Below, piece after piece: positions 10,348 to 24,100 of a DNA stretch of 64,000 nt. The notes beneath the pieces were generated by a model, which saw nothing but the letters and a program-made list of their open reading frames with translations, was not told where the DNA came from and did not search any database. How positions within the stretch are numbered: the stretch's first letter is position 1; each line of letters starts with the position of its first letter. Origin of the DNA: Setaria digitata. Lineage: Eukaryota; Nematoda; Chromadorea; Rhabditida; Setariidae. The DNA lies in assembly GCA_003640385.1 (NCBI GenBank), contig RCAB01000255.1:1-64000 (forward strand), written 5' to 3'. The position numbers and the translations under genes are program-made.

Positions 10348-13031
10348 AAGAAAAACGGTAGAAGATCTGATAACGTCCTCAAAAGTGTTAGCTATCGGTG
10401 TCAGGGATTTTACATTACCAGGCTTCAGTGTGTATGCGCAAGCTTATAGTGCCCAAAATTCTGATGGTCCTTTTGCATTTATGATGCGAATGTTTCCTTA
10501 TCGGAAGGCATTTCCAATGGAAAATCCTTTGATGGTGAGCTTTTTCCTTCGTAAACTAAATTTTCAAAAGAACGTTGGTATCTTTTCCTGCTTATAAGAT
10601 TATGATTATCTAAATATCCTTACTACTTAGGAAGTAATTTTAACCAGCATCCTTAGTGGTGATAAGGAAGGATATAATTTTATTCGTATTGTTCTGGAGA
10701 TTTTTATTACTGTGTTGTACAGCGGATCTGCAAGTTTTCCTGGATATTATAAATTTCCATGAAAACATACCCTTGTTGCTCTTCTAAATAACTTTTTTTA
10801 AAGGTTACGAATGCTGATAGTAATCACAAGTCAGCCAGTGGTGTGGATTATGTCAGATTTGATACTTTGAGAGATTTGCACAAAATTCTAGCAAATGATG
10901 GAAATTTTAAAGGTTATCAAACAATTATCATTTCTTCTCAAGATGCTTTCGAAGAAGAAATGGTTCGTTTTTTTCCTGTTTTACAGTATCAGATCAGCAG
11001 AGTCACTATATTGCTGTGCTTTTATGGTAACTTTTTGTAGACTCGTCGCAAACGTGTTTCCTCTGATGTTACTTTTGATGAAGAGCCATCATCTAATGGA
11101 GTTCCGGAACTAAGAAAGCAGAAGCAAACGGCTAGTCGGCAACGGTTATCTGGTGCTGATTCTCATGTAATTCTTTCACTTATTATATTTTTTTTAATCC
11201 ATAAAGAATAGTATTTCTCAGGTAGAAGTCAATAGATAGATTTCATATTTTATTTTGATTTTATATTTTAGAAATATTTTGTATTTTAAATCTTGATGCA
11301 TGGAGGAAGTGCTATACTAAAACACTTGTAGCGTTGTTCAATTATTGGATGTATTGTATAAATAAGCAAAAAACTGAGTCTAGACTACATTGATTGAAAA
11401 TGTTTACAAGGTTGTTTGATGTTCTTGAAAACTAGCAGAGATGCTTTTTCGCGAAATTTCAATAAGTTGCCTTTATTACTGAGCCACCTTTCATCACTCC
11501 GAAAAAGTTGCATTTCATATGATACTTTCGTTTTTTAGTTTCACTGTTCTACCAAATCAAGGATTCTTTTTTATTTACTAGTTGTACTAATTTTTTTTTT
11601 CTAAGGTTATTAGTTCAGAAATATTTTCAACTTTCTGTCTAGGTTATGCCTGTGGTTCTGCCTCCTCCTAATCCATCACAAAAAAATATGAAATGCCTAC
11701 TCTACATGGAAGCATTCGACATCATCATCCCGAATTCTGGTTTTTTAAATGTTGGTAGCGAAGGCAAAAACAAGTATTTATACAACCCGGACTACTATAA
11801 GTGTGATATAAGCAACGGTAAAAATGATGTAAGGTTAGCATTGCAATTCTTTGTATCGTATTCGTGATATCATAATATATTAAGTATCAAATGAATCATA
11901 GGAGATGAATGAATAAAGTACGTAGCTTTTATTTCGTTTCTATTTCTTACACTTTTATGGTGTAAGAAATAGAAACGGTAGCTGGCATGTACTTCACTTT
12001 TGAAGGAGTTCACATAATACTGCTTGATATAAATTGTTATTATAGTTTCGTAATAGATGTGGAAGTTGGTGAAAATATAGAAGACGCCAAAAAACAATAT
12101 TCTTTGAAGAGTGGAACAGCGATAACATTTCAGTAAGACATGTTCTTTATAGTCCTGCTTTACATATACACTGCTAGAGATTCTTATGTATATTTTCAGA
12201 TTAGATTTCGTAAGAAGTCGAGATGGTTATTGGTATCTAAATGGCACGACGTTGAAAAATAATTTCAAAATTACTGCCAAGAATGTCGGAGTTTGTTTTT
12301 TTTTTTTTTTTTTTCTTAAAATCCCCCTTGAATGATATTGATAATGTTGATATTGACAACTATCCTAGGTTGTATCCTTACCTTTTTTTTTAGTATATTT
12401 TTTCTTACAAGTTTTTTTCGTTCCGGATCATTATTTTGAAGTAGCTCTTTCTACTGATTCGCAATAATTTTATGTTGATGAATTAATGTTTATTTTGTCC
12501 CAAATATTTAGCAAGACTTAACTGTTAGTACCGGTACTGCTGTGAATCGAGTGGATATTGGAGCCGTGTTTAACCAAAATTTCGCTTGTTTTCAAACAGA
12601 CGCAGTAATTTTCAATGCATCAGATGGTAGTCGTACAGGACATGTTGGAATTGCATTACGCAACTTTGAGGCAATTGCTTTAAAATCTCTTCGTCTTGCT
12701 TCTTTATTTTTTTTTTTATGTCCACATTTAATGAAGGAAAATTTGAGGTATAATGGTTCTAAAGTATTCGACGGAGACACATCGAGTTACAAAGTAGACT
12801 TCACTTTGATTTCAGGTGACTCTTGGCCTTACAGAAAGTACGGCGAGGTTTGGATACTATACAACGGATTGTATTGGGACCTTTAGTGCTGGTACTTGGA
12901 TGGGTATTATCATTTCTGTTGTCTTTATAAGTATTTTGCTGTTCGGTTATCTGATGTTGCAGTCAATACAAACGATGGATCGATTCGATGACTTGAAACA
13001 GAAACAAATCGTAATTAATTTCAAAGAATGA
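10348..13031 (+). CDS. vha-19: V-ATPase accessory subunit Ac45 (ATP6AP1), 5' end missing
   Basis: Exons recognised: 10348-10534, 10804-10962, 11041-11166, 11643-11833, 12046-12132, 12200-12290, 12512-12670 and 12816-13031, all in consistent phase and giving about 405 residues. The decisive signature is the C-terminus: luminal Cys (YYTTDCIGTFSAGTWMG), one membrane helix, then QTMDRFDD and a short cytosolic tail ending NFKE, as in animal Ac45. Ac45 sits on the V0 sector and helps V-ATPase assembly and targeting in acidic compartments. The fourth exon encodes a dibasic run (TRRKRVSS) suited to furin-like processing, which vertebrate Ac45 undergoes. Upstream residues corresponding to the signal peptide and first luminal strand are not found. 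The intron 12671-12815 requires a GC donor; using the nearby GT donor at 12748 breaks frame. Confidence 0.88.
11935..11977. repeat. 18-bp perfect inverted repeat inside a vha-19 intron
   Basis: Positions 11935-11952 and 11960-11977 are exact reverse complements with a 7-base loop (TTTTATG). Beyond the perfect stem, weaker pairing continues outward (GTAC and GTAGC/GCTGGC on either side), making an imperfect stem of about 80 bases. It lies in the intron 11834-12045. An intronic small-RNA precursor or a miniature inverted-repeat element are both possible. Confidence 0.75.
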
Positions 13032-16000
13032 TGAATGTATATTTCTGCTGGTGATATGGAAATTTCTGCTGCTTAAAACTTTTACTTTCAAATCGTTTAG
13101 AGATTGTGATTATCTGTTTCACTCTGTCTGATATTTATTGCACTTCAGATATGATATGTTTGTGGGCTTTGTGGTCATTTGGAAGATATAGTTGCAGCTT
13201 TCTTTGTTTAGTCACCAATAATTTTTTTTTTTTGAGTTAGGGTAGTAGTTCGCTTTTATGGTAATTATTTGTATTTGCCTGCACACATAGACGCATATGT
13301 AGTTGTCTCTTTCGGTTTCGAATGTTTCTCTAATCGAGTTTGCTTATACGGTGGCGTCCGCTATTTTTTTGTCCCAGCAAATTCTGTCAGCTCTGTCAAT
13401 CGTAATTTATATGTTGTAGTTCGAAGTATAGTAAACATCATGTTACATTTCAGCGTACTGTAGTGAATTTTTCCTATGCATCGATAGGCGAAACATTTAT
13501 TCAATGAGCTTTTCATCGAAAAAAGGCTTATGACGATTAACTGAAGTTAAAGCCAAATACATCTGTTCTTTTAAACAAGGGACTTTGCTCTGTTCGAAAT
13601 ATGTTGACTTTTTATGTTGCCTCCTGTAATCGAGCAGTACATTCTGAATGTTAACTGACCTAGCATAAGATTTTACCGTTTATTAACACGCAGGAACTGT
13701 AACCATTTATTTCCAAGTTCTAATTCATTGTATTGTTTAGTAACATACTTGTAGTTATAATACTAGAAACCATAACAGAAAATAATTGAATCTTTCCAAG
13801 TTACCCAAGACTCATTCTCACCTTCAAAGTTTTGTATTTTTCCAGTTGTTAAGTGGTTGAAATGATACGAAACTATTTATTTTCCACTTATTATCTCACT
13901 GCTTTACTTCAACAATGAAGACGTTGCATCGCATAAAATATACTTTTTCCTCAAGCATGACATTTCGCCCACATATTTCAGCATTTCTTAGAGCATATAG
14001 TCTTTATACATTTGAAATTGCCAGAATGAGTCCTAAAATCGAGTGCCTTTAGGACGATCAATCACGCAGAGGCGATTTTATTTTCAGAGACCGACGGGTT
14101 ACCAATGAATTGTGCTTTTGCAGTTTCTGTAGTTCAAATGATTGGAATTGGTAGCATGATTCATTTGTGGAACGAAATTTGTTGTGAAATGAGTATTCAA
14201 GTGGCAGTGTTTATTCATATAGACACAATAATAAGTTTATGGGTTGACCAGATGAGCTCTTACCTTTACAACTCATTTTCTTTCTTTTGCATATATAGTT
14301 ACCTGGAAGTTATTACCTTCAGATATACTGTTTTAAAAGTTTTGCAGAAGGGAAAAGGTGATTTTTAACTATCCCGAACAGTTTTCATGGACAAGTGGTA
14401 GTCGTTCTTGTTGTAATTCAGCAAGGAAATATTTTCGTATGTGATAAAATGGCAACCCAAACGAAATTACTATAAATGAGGGGTCTACTTTGACAGCTAT
14501 TTTTCAGCCATAAGTTAGCAAAGAAGTTTACAAGGAGGAAATCGCTGTGTAATTTTGGAGAGCACATGATTTTAGAAATAACAATAGTAACGATACCGTT
14601 ATTAGGAGCATTTAATTTGGAGGAGAAGAAAGATTTTAATAAATGATAACTTAGCGATTGTAAGAGCCCATTTTGGCACAGAAAAAGTAAACAACAAAAA
14701 AGGTGGCAAAAAATTACTGAAGAGGGAGAAAAAAAAACAAACAAACAAGCATTTAAAACTAACAAAACAAAAGTGGGCGGTGTTTTAAAATCAAAAATTA
14801 GTGAAATGTTTAAGCAGCACCATAAAAGGAAGAAAAGACAGTTGTATTAATGATGATGACAAAAAAAAATCGGCAATGAATGTTTGAAATGATCACGATA
14901 CTTATGCAATTTGTACCCTAACAACCTGCTATTCCGTTCGTTGTTACTGTTTTTTTTTCTTTTCATTTGTGAATAATTTCGTCAATTAACAAAAACAGGA
15001 AAAAAGAACAATAACAGGAGGAATGAAGATGGATGAGACAATTAATAGATTTTGTAAAATAATATGCTTTTTCGGAGAATTATGAAATTTTTGTTAATGA
15101 AATGTGTATCGAACACATCAACTTTAGTATTTTGTCCATCTTCAAAGCACTGAAAGATAGAATGTGTACAAAGTAAATCAAAAATAATCACTAAAAAATA
15201 ATCCAGCAACAGATACCATACAGCATGTATGCACTTCAATACCATATTAACTCATGCAGTTTTGCAACTCAAAGAATTTCTTTAGATCCTAATTTGAAAA
15301 AGGAAATCTGATAAATATAAAAGTCCACATTTTCCTGAAAAGACGAAAAATATAAGAAATCAAGTACTAAAAGTAGCAGAGATACTGCTGTTTGGTAAAA
15401 TTTAAGTAATGAAGGCGAAAGTTTAAAGGAAAATTAAAACAGCAAAATTCCTAGCGCAGTTTCAAATCACTGTTTGGAGATTAAAGCTTGTAGATGGAGT
15501 GCCAAATTGTAGTCACTTACATGGAGAGAGAAAATCAAACAAGTGACCAGAACTATTTCCCGCTTACTTCATATAGTAATTGATAATAGATTATGTATAA
15601 TCTACTTTTATACCTGACATAATTTTCCCATCATTCTGAATTGCGACAATTTAAACTGCTGCAGTGAAATTCCAAGAAATTTCATGAGAATACACTTACA
15701 CCTTTAGAATTATTCTCAAGATACGTGACTTATTATCACATTAGATACAGGAGATGAACATATGAATAGCCTAGAATTGGCAGCATAATTATCCCTAATT
15801 AGCTTTCATAACAACAATGACCAAAGCAAAAACAAGAGTATAGAAATGTCTTGTGAGTACCATACAGATAACTTCCTGGATATCATGAGATATAATAAAA
15901 AGGCATTGAGATAAATAATGCCTAAATGATGAGAGAAAGAAGTAGTTATATGTGAAGACCCCAAACTAGAAGTTAAATACAAGAAATAGAAATAAATAAA

Positions 16001-16356
16001 TGTTGCCTCTGCTCAATTTTAAAACTTTGAGTATACTACTGAGAACCACCACTAACAATTCCTTTTTTTCGCAGTAGCATAAACGATTCATGAATGCTAC
16101 AGAGGCTGGAACTAGGTCAAAAAAGAAATCTTTTCTTTTTCATATTATTTTATAGTAGCCTCTCACTTAATTATATAAAGTTAACAAAATTTACATGAGC
16201 CATCAGTGAATCTTCACCACTTCTTATTTCACAATTTACCCATTTATGCGGTTGCCAATCATTTCTTTTTCTTCGTTTTTTTTTCTTTTTTTTTTGGTCG
16301 CCATCCTATAATCCATAAACTGTCGCATGATAATATTGTGGATTTTGAAACCATTA
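13032..16356. other. Convergent intergenic region
   Basis: This is the 3' flank of vha-19 (+) and gon-1 (-). Open frames here (13269-13463, 14105-14368, 14418-14765, 15042-15245) are isolated, AT-biased and lack splice context, so none is called. Small inverted repeats occur, such as GTCCTAAA...TTTAGGAC near 14032-14057. I see no RNA gene. Confidence 0.5.
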
Positions 16357-18143
16357 TTATCCTACTCCGATACTCGGATTCTGCTTATGGTCAATTTCTA
16401 TCACCAAACCTTTAAACTTATCTGGACTGCACTGACCGCAGTAACCACCGCAACGTCCAAATATTCGTGCATTGTTCTGCAGCACATGTAAAATATAGTA
16501 TGCTCATAAAATGCAAGTAATAATATTTTTAAAACCTTAATAACATCGATTACGAAAAAAAAGAGACAGAAATAATTTTATTATGGCTAACATAGGAGGA
16601 AACAGTTTTCAGCAACCGCTATTCTGTTACATTAATCATAAGACAACATTCTCTATCGCTTATAAAAGTGTTGACCATTTCAACCAAATTTAATTTAAAT
16701 GATAAATCTTGCCATTGTTATAATTTTTTTTAATATATTCATCACTAAATTTCCAAGAAAAATAATGTTAAGAATTCTCAGGGTTACTGAAACCAGTTAG
16801 AAACCGATCTACAGACATTTTTAATTATTTCAGTGTACGATTACTGGGGTGATAATTTCTGATAGCAACCTGATACAGCATCATACTAAAGTAACGGCTT
16901 CAGACTAATTATTATAGTAATATGTCTAAGAATATTTCCAATTTTTCTTCGTATACTTTGTAAATAACAAAAAAAAAAAAAAAAAAAAAAGAAAGAAAAA
17001 GAAGCATACATCAGAACGTTCAATTCTCGAACTTGTACGATGTCCCTGATCAACCCACCGAAGGTCGTCCATCACTCGGAGACCTGTCCCTCGTAAATCG
17101 ATACCGAATTGACCCTGAAATGAACAACGCAAACTTTTATTAAATGTAAAATTCACATGATATGAATCAGAACAATGAAAATGAAAGTTTTAGGAATCAG
17201 CATTTCACATTTCAAAATCACGACCTGTGGGCAATCAACAGCGCTGTAGCAATCGCCAGCTGTTGCAAATGCTACTTCTTCACCGTGTGATGTTGTTGCA
17301 AATGTGTGATCGTGGACTGCAATTATTCATTTTTAAGTCGTTCCTCAAAATTACCTCTTCCTTAATTCCTTTTTTTACCTGCCAGATAACAGAAGTTAGC
17401 AAAAAAAAAAAAATTTTAATCGATTTAATGTTTCAGGTCATAAAATATAAGAGCATATATAGAGAACGATGATGTTTTCCGGCCAGAATCATACGTTAGA
17501 CAAAATGAAAAGATATCGTTATAATAATTATAAGGAAAATGATAACCAACTATTTATTTTCATATTGTGAAGATCGACACGAACTTTTGAAAAACTTGAA
17601 AAACCAGCGCTTGCACTTCCATCATCCGTGCACATGCATGTGTCATTACGCTGACCGTTATGAGGACACGTAAATGGGTACAGTAGTCTGAATGATGACA
17701 CTTCATAATTAGGAAGGAGAAAATTTGAAATGCAAATTACTCTATTCAAACTACTCGATTACTTGGTGCATCATATCGGTTGATTATAGTACGACTAAAT
17801 TTCGCGCATAACATGGTTTTTTTGCTTTCAAGATTGTAAAAGTAATTCTTGAGAATTGATACTCAACTGCACATCTATTGAACCAAGTCAATATCCTACT
17901 ATTCTTCTTACAAGAACTTTGAAGTAACTAACGGTAACTATTTTCACTGACATTACCTTTTTCCGTAAATTTCTGCAAAATTAGTTTCGCTATTAAGATT
18001 TATGTAAGTTTTCGGCAGCGTTTCATTCATTAAATGACAATAAACGGTAATGCGAAAACCGGCCACTAAAACGGTATAATTGCCATCAACGCTGTTCTCT
18101 TGTGTGTAATATGCCTTCAGCTCTGCACAGTCACCTGGTAAAC
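16357..18143 (-). CDS. gon-1: gon-1 exons encoding the GON domain
   Basis: Exons 18143-17957, 17687-17551, 17316-17225, 17114-17010 and 16476-16357. Recognisable GON landmarks in order: [98 protein letters not shown] and the final cysteine cluster [20 protein letters not shown]. This domain defines the ADAMTS9/ADAMTS20/GON-1 group. The protein stops shortly after FKGLVIE, without the longer acidic tail I recall for C. elegans GON-1. Phases are 1/2, 2/1, 1/2 and 0, and all join cleanly. Confidence 0.93.
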
Positions 18144-21100
18144 CTGAAATATACTGGGAGTAAAACAGACATAGTGGAGTATTTTTGGATTTCCTTGAAA
18201 AAAACTGCACCTTCCAGTCCTTACATAATTAGTGCAATTTTTGCTGCCCTAATTAACAAGTTCACTTCGACTGGACTACAAAATAGAACCTTTTAGCAAC
18301 AATCTACGACCCCATTAAAATGCTGTATAATCTGTACTAAATAAACAGATTTTATATTCTCAAGCAATATTTCTGCACATGAAGTTTTTTACTTTGTAAA
18401 TGAACTAATATATTAATAAACTTTTTAACATTTACAATTTCTCAGAAAACAGCTTTCTCGTCTTTTCGGTCGGTCTGGACTTTGGTCACAGAGATCTCGA
18501 GACACTCGTCGACCGTCCCTATCCAAACATCGTACGCGACGTCGTCGATAGCCTGGACCACAACTTGTTGAGCACTAGAATTTGTTAATGGTAGGAAGAA
18601 GTGTTCACTAATTTCGATGCCTTCCTTTGATAGCACAGTATTTCCATAGGTGCAGAAAAGTTCGTGAGCATAAATAAACTTTTTAAAATTTTAGAACATG
18701 CGAAACAAAATAATGAGATGTGACATTAAGCTTCGTCTCTGCATTCTCTTAGAACCCAACCTGGTCATTTCGTCACGGTAATAAAGACTGAAGAATGGTG
18801 AAGTATAATTCCAGAAACCTTCAGTAAGTTGAAATGAATGATCTTATCAAGTAATTTAGTCAAACCGATTGGTGAGATGGAACACTTTGTAATTGGCACT
18901 GTAAACTTATGAAAAATTAATTTCGAGACGATAAATGACGTATCTTCTGCTGCCACTAGCAAATTACTCTAGTGAATGTCCGGATGGTCTTGTAATTCCG
19001 GAACTGATGAAGTAAATGCACCCTAATGAAACGCTGTGGATTATTTATTTCATCACTATTATACATTCGTATATTAAAAAACACTTACATAAATTCTGCT
19101 ATTATCAATAGATAAAAAGTACAAGATGATAATTTGTTAGTAGGTAAGAGGAGAGAAGTGATTACCTGTGACCAAGGCCCAACAGACCAACGATATTTAG
19201 CATCACACGGGTTCATGGCACATTCCTTACTAACCGATGGCCTAGTTAATCCATTACACATTCTCGATTGTACACTTGGCTCTGCACTCGAGCTATGATT
19301 TTGACTACGTACACGACATTCAATACGGCGAAATTGAAATCCTGTACCACATGTTTTGGAACACTGTAAAAAAGTATTCCCGAAATAGTATTTATAAAAT
19401 TCATTTATCTGTAACATCGGATAAAGAACTGATCAGACAGCATTGCACTGTCAATACTGATAAAGTATTCAGTATTATAAGGCATAATGATGAACTGTAA
19501 CTGATCATTCAGCTAGTTGTTTAGATAAACCACTAATTAGCTCTGCTTTCTTCATATTTTTGATTTTTGAATGGTGTAATACACATTGATGTGCCAATAA
19601 AAAAAAAAAAAAAAAACAATAGACCACTTATTTTGACATTTAAATTTGTAATTATTTGAATTGAATTACTAAGTTTTGTAATTAAAAAAAAAAACCGAGA
19701 AAACCGTACCGTACTCCAAGGACCGGGTACCCAATGATAAAGACAGTCAGTAACAGGACACGGACGTGTCATTTCTGGCGCAGTTTCATTGCTACACATT
19801 TTTGGTGCTGCACGTTTGCCCAAATTGCTAACACAATAGACACGACGGTGTTGATCAGATTTTTTGCATGGATCAGCACACTATAATTTGATTATTACAG
19901 ATGTAATCTTGAAGTGAAAGTTTTGCAGATAAGAGAGCTAAAAATACAAAAAAAAAAAGTTGGACGTGGCATTTGTTACGTAACCAGATAATGCTCATTT
20001 TTGCAATCTAATTAATTAATGCCTGTTATTAGGAATGTGACAAGCTAGGTAATATTTCATGTCTGGAGTTCTATCTCTATCTCATTCTCCATCTCGCGTA
20101 TTCCACATGTCTAATTTCTTTCATTTCTGTAAATACAACTTCCTGAATACGAAACCATATAGATTATATATTTATTTTCGTTTCCATCAGCTGGATTTAA
20201 GCCTACTAATTCTGATAGTTGTGTTTTACTGATTCTACAGGATTCTATAGATTATTATATATGCATCCTTATATAAATATTCCAGGGATTGGTTGGACGA
20301 TCATTATTTCTCTTGTTTGAGATGCTGAAAATTTTAATACCAACAGGATTTCTTTAACTCTATAATATTTTTATCCTGAATTTTATGGCTAAATCCCAGA
20401 CTATTCGAGATCGATAATGCCATGGATGAATTATTTATGAATAAACTTTTCCAACCTTGGACCACGGTGTTGCTGCCCAATGGTAAGCTGGACAAGACAT
20501 TGTCATACATATCGAATTTTCTAATGGCTTTGGTAGCTTCGCACATTCCATATCTGGCAAGTGGGTTCGTCGACCTTTCTGACACGTTACTTCACGTGTT
20601 CGTACTCCTCTACCACATGTTACCGAGCACTGCAAATAATATATGAAGAGTTTATAAAAACATTATTTAATGCCAAAAATAAGTGTCACCTGATGTGCCG
20701 ATCAAAAGTTTTGATTTGAAGAAAATTATACCTTGAAGAACTGAAATGTAAAATGACCAGGTTTACCGGGATGCCAAGTCATCCCCCTGTAATGCACTAT
20801 CTAGTGATTTAGGATTAAGAGTTAAAAACTACCAGAAATTCGCTGTCCGAACAAAACTTACCATGCCTGTCGTGAAATCAATTTTCTTTAATGGAGCTGC
20901 TGGTTGGTTATTAAGGGAATCCTATTTCCTCTCCCTTATATGAGAAGAGCAACCGAACCAACTTTATTCTCGAAACAAAGGCCTCCTCATTCTCGGGTAG
21001 CATTCTTTCATACAATATTATCTTTAGGTGGTTCCCAACTGGACATATTTCGTAAAATTTTTTTTTTTTTTTTTCGAAAAACGATCTCACATTTCTCAAT

Positions 21101-24100
21101 TCCGTGCCCCTTTTATTGTCAGAAAAAGAATGAGCTTTTACTGAACTGGATGGTCTCGATTAAGAAGCTTTTAAGATCATCCGGTCTGATTAGTGTAAAC
21201 TAAGGCTATTATTGGGTATTGAACAGATAGGCACTAAAGCAGATACTATGAATTGGTGCTTTCGATTCATGATATATTGAGATAGCTAAAATTTTATAAA
21301 ACTTTCCGTCCATTATCACTCTCAAATAGGGACTAATTGCTCGAGCTTAGATTTTTAAAAACGAAACGTAAGAGCTGGTGGGACGGTCATCCATACTTCA
21401 GTTCATCAGCTCTTCGAGTAGTTGTTGTAGCTTCTTGTAGTACAACATTGTAGTTTCTAATCAAAAATACCTATCAAACAAATATATAACTCTTCAATGA
21501 CACCTTCCAGCACATCTAGCAAACTTCATCACAATACATACTACCAACAACATCTAAGAAGTTTGTTTTTCGACATCTCTACTCACCATTGACCATTTTC
21601 CGGTCTTCCATCGTGGGCAGTGCGCCATTCGACAACGATGTGAATCAATCGGCCGTTTTGCCGGGTCACAGTATCTAGACGCTACGGCACGACTATACGA
21701 GTTGACACACGACACAATACGTTTACGAACACCACGTCCGCATGTTGTTGAACACTGAAATGCAACAGCAAAAGAGACTATGGATGCTTGGAGAGAGGAA
21801 GAAAAAATATTGAATTAATAGCAAAAGCATGCTGCTTAAATTGAAATCACCTATGGATTACTCGAATTCCATTCTAACTAAGCATTCAGACAGAGATATT
21901 TGTCTGCCAAATGCAATTTAGTAAAAAAAAAAAAGGCCATTGTTAAACACTACTTTCAAGCATGAACGAAGGAGAGTGATTTGAAAAGAAAAATAGCAAA
22001 ATTAGAAAATAAATACATAAATTTGACGAACAGCACACACCTTATCACAGAAGCTTAAGCAAACGAAACGAATTAAAATTGATGTAACTCTTATACTCCA
22101 ATCTCGTGATGGAATTAATCGAATTTACGATGCTAATTTCGAAATTCACGTGAACATATACAACGCATGTCAGTCAGATTAGAATTGATAAGCATACATG
22201 CCAAAAGAACAAAGTAATATAACAAAAACCAACAAAACCACAGCAAATATTATGAAAAGTTGGAAAAGAGTTTGCCTAAAATCTTCCGCCATATGAAAAA
22301 CGATTGCGTAAAATGACACACGTACTTTTACTCCGAAAACTCCAGAATATTAACAACCTTAAATTAAATAATTATGCAAATTAAAAATCTTTCCAAAAAT
22401 AATAGCATGAAATAAGTTAGCAGGCCCTTTTCTTGCAAACTGCAATTTGATTAATGGCTAGTCTTGATAAATACAAGTCTTACCATTTGGCTAATCATCT
22501 GAGAAATCGTCCATTGAGCGCAGAAAAAATTTTCAATACTACTTTTTTTTTTGTGTCTTTTTATAGCTGGGCCTAAAACCTAAGACTATGCTAAGTCTGA
22601 TAAATTGATAAATAAAATGTACCTCTCTCACTGTTCTAAAATTAAGGACAATGACTGCAAATTGCTAAAAGGTAAATATTTTTTTTTTAAATATATAAAC
22701 AAATTTCGGGAAAAAAAAACGAAATTCATTTTCTATATACCGTAACAAGCAAATATCATTTGGTTCTTCACTGAAAAAATTGAGAACATTTTGTTTGGAA
22801 CAGAGAGGGAAAAAATTGACATGTTAAGTAATAAATAAATAAAACTGAATAAATAGAAGAAAAGAAATAGATAAAGCTAATAAAAGAGACCGAGTAAAAT
22901 ATTAATTAAGAAAAGTAAAAATGAAAAGGTTTTATAAAGCAAGCAGATATCAATAAAACATTATTTTTCCAAGTTTAATTGTTATTGGGTTATTGAGGTA
23001 AACAGTCCTCATCATGGAACTCATGGAATTTTTACTAACATCTGTACTAAACTTCGTATAATATGTTATCAGTGAATACTAATCATCAGTATCAAACTTG
23101 TTAAGAAATGAAATTCAATTGAATTTTCCCTTGAATAAATGAAATTTTCCCTTGAAATGAAATTCAATACCTATTGACGCTTTTCAGTATGGCAACAAGA
23201 TTACAAAAAATGAAAAGATATTTTTTCGGAAGAAAAGTTGAATCTGTAATGACAAAAACAGTAAATACAGGTATAATGAGAAGAAAATAAGAACAGCTGT
23301 TGAATATAACAGAATACCACTGTATCCTAAATAAATCTTGCTATTAATTATGCTTTTGCGTTAAATGGACGACACTGCTCTTTGTAATCAAAGAATTTAT
23401 AAAAAATTAGAATGAATGGGAATGCAAGCGATCCAGCAGCCAAAATAACCAATTTGTACAGCATATTACACTGTATGCCTATGTTTATATCATATTTTAA
23501 TGTTGCTAAAAAAAGTGACAAAAAGCGAACAAAGTGATGAGAGCATGACACGAACCATAAAAAAATGTTATCAGAGATATAATTTTCAAGATCTGGCATG
23601 ATAATATTATCTTTTAACCTTTTCTATCCTTGGTTTTAATCCTTAACACGTAAGTAGAAGGAAATTCATTTATAATTTTCTTCTTTTTTTTTTTTTTTCG
23701 ATTCATCAAATGAGCAAACATGCGTTAGGAATTTCACAGCAGTTGTGGCATGCTCTCAAGGGCAGTGTCAAAATAGTCATATATTATTTATCACTGATAA
23801 AGTGGCAGAAAATAAAAGCTGATAAAGCAGCAGACAATATGTGCCTGAATGGAAGGGCAGTAAAGTGGCAGGTGGAAAGCAATTGGAAAGCAGAACTGAG
23901 TGATTTATAAAAAGCAGACATTTAAACATGAATTATATTTAGAAGAGCTAACTAATACAACGTTATTTATAGAAAGCAATAATATTCTGAAGGGAAACAT
24001 TGGTAGGAAATATGCAAATTCTTACTAAACTCTCTATTCAAATAGATATTTAGCCAGAGTTCGAAAATGAAAATGTATCTGCAAAAAAATTTCTGAAAGG

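Noticed and set aside
18442..18636. 64-codon minus-strand open frame between two gon-1 exons
   Set aside because: It is a shifted frame over the real thrombospondin-repeat exon 18574-18436 (CSTSCGPG... frame), which fits both neighbours and the worm orthologue.
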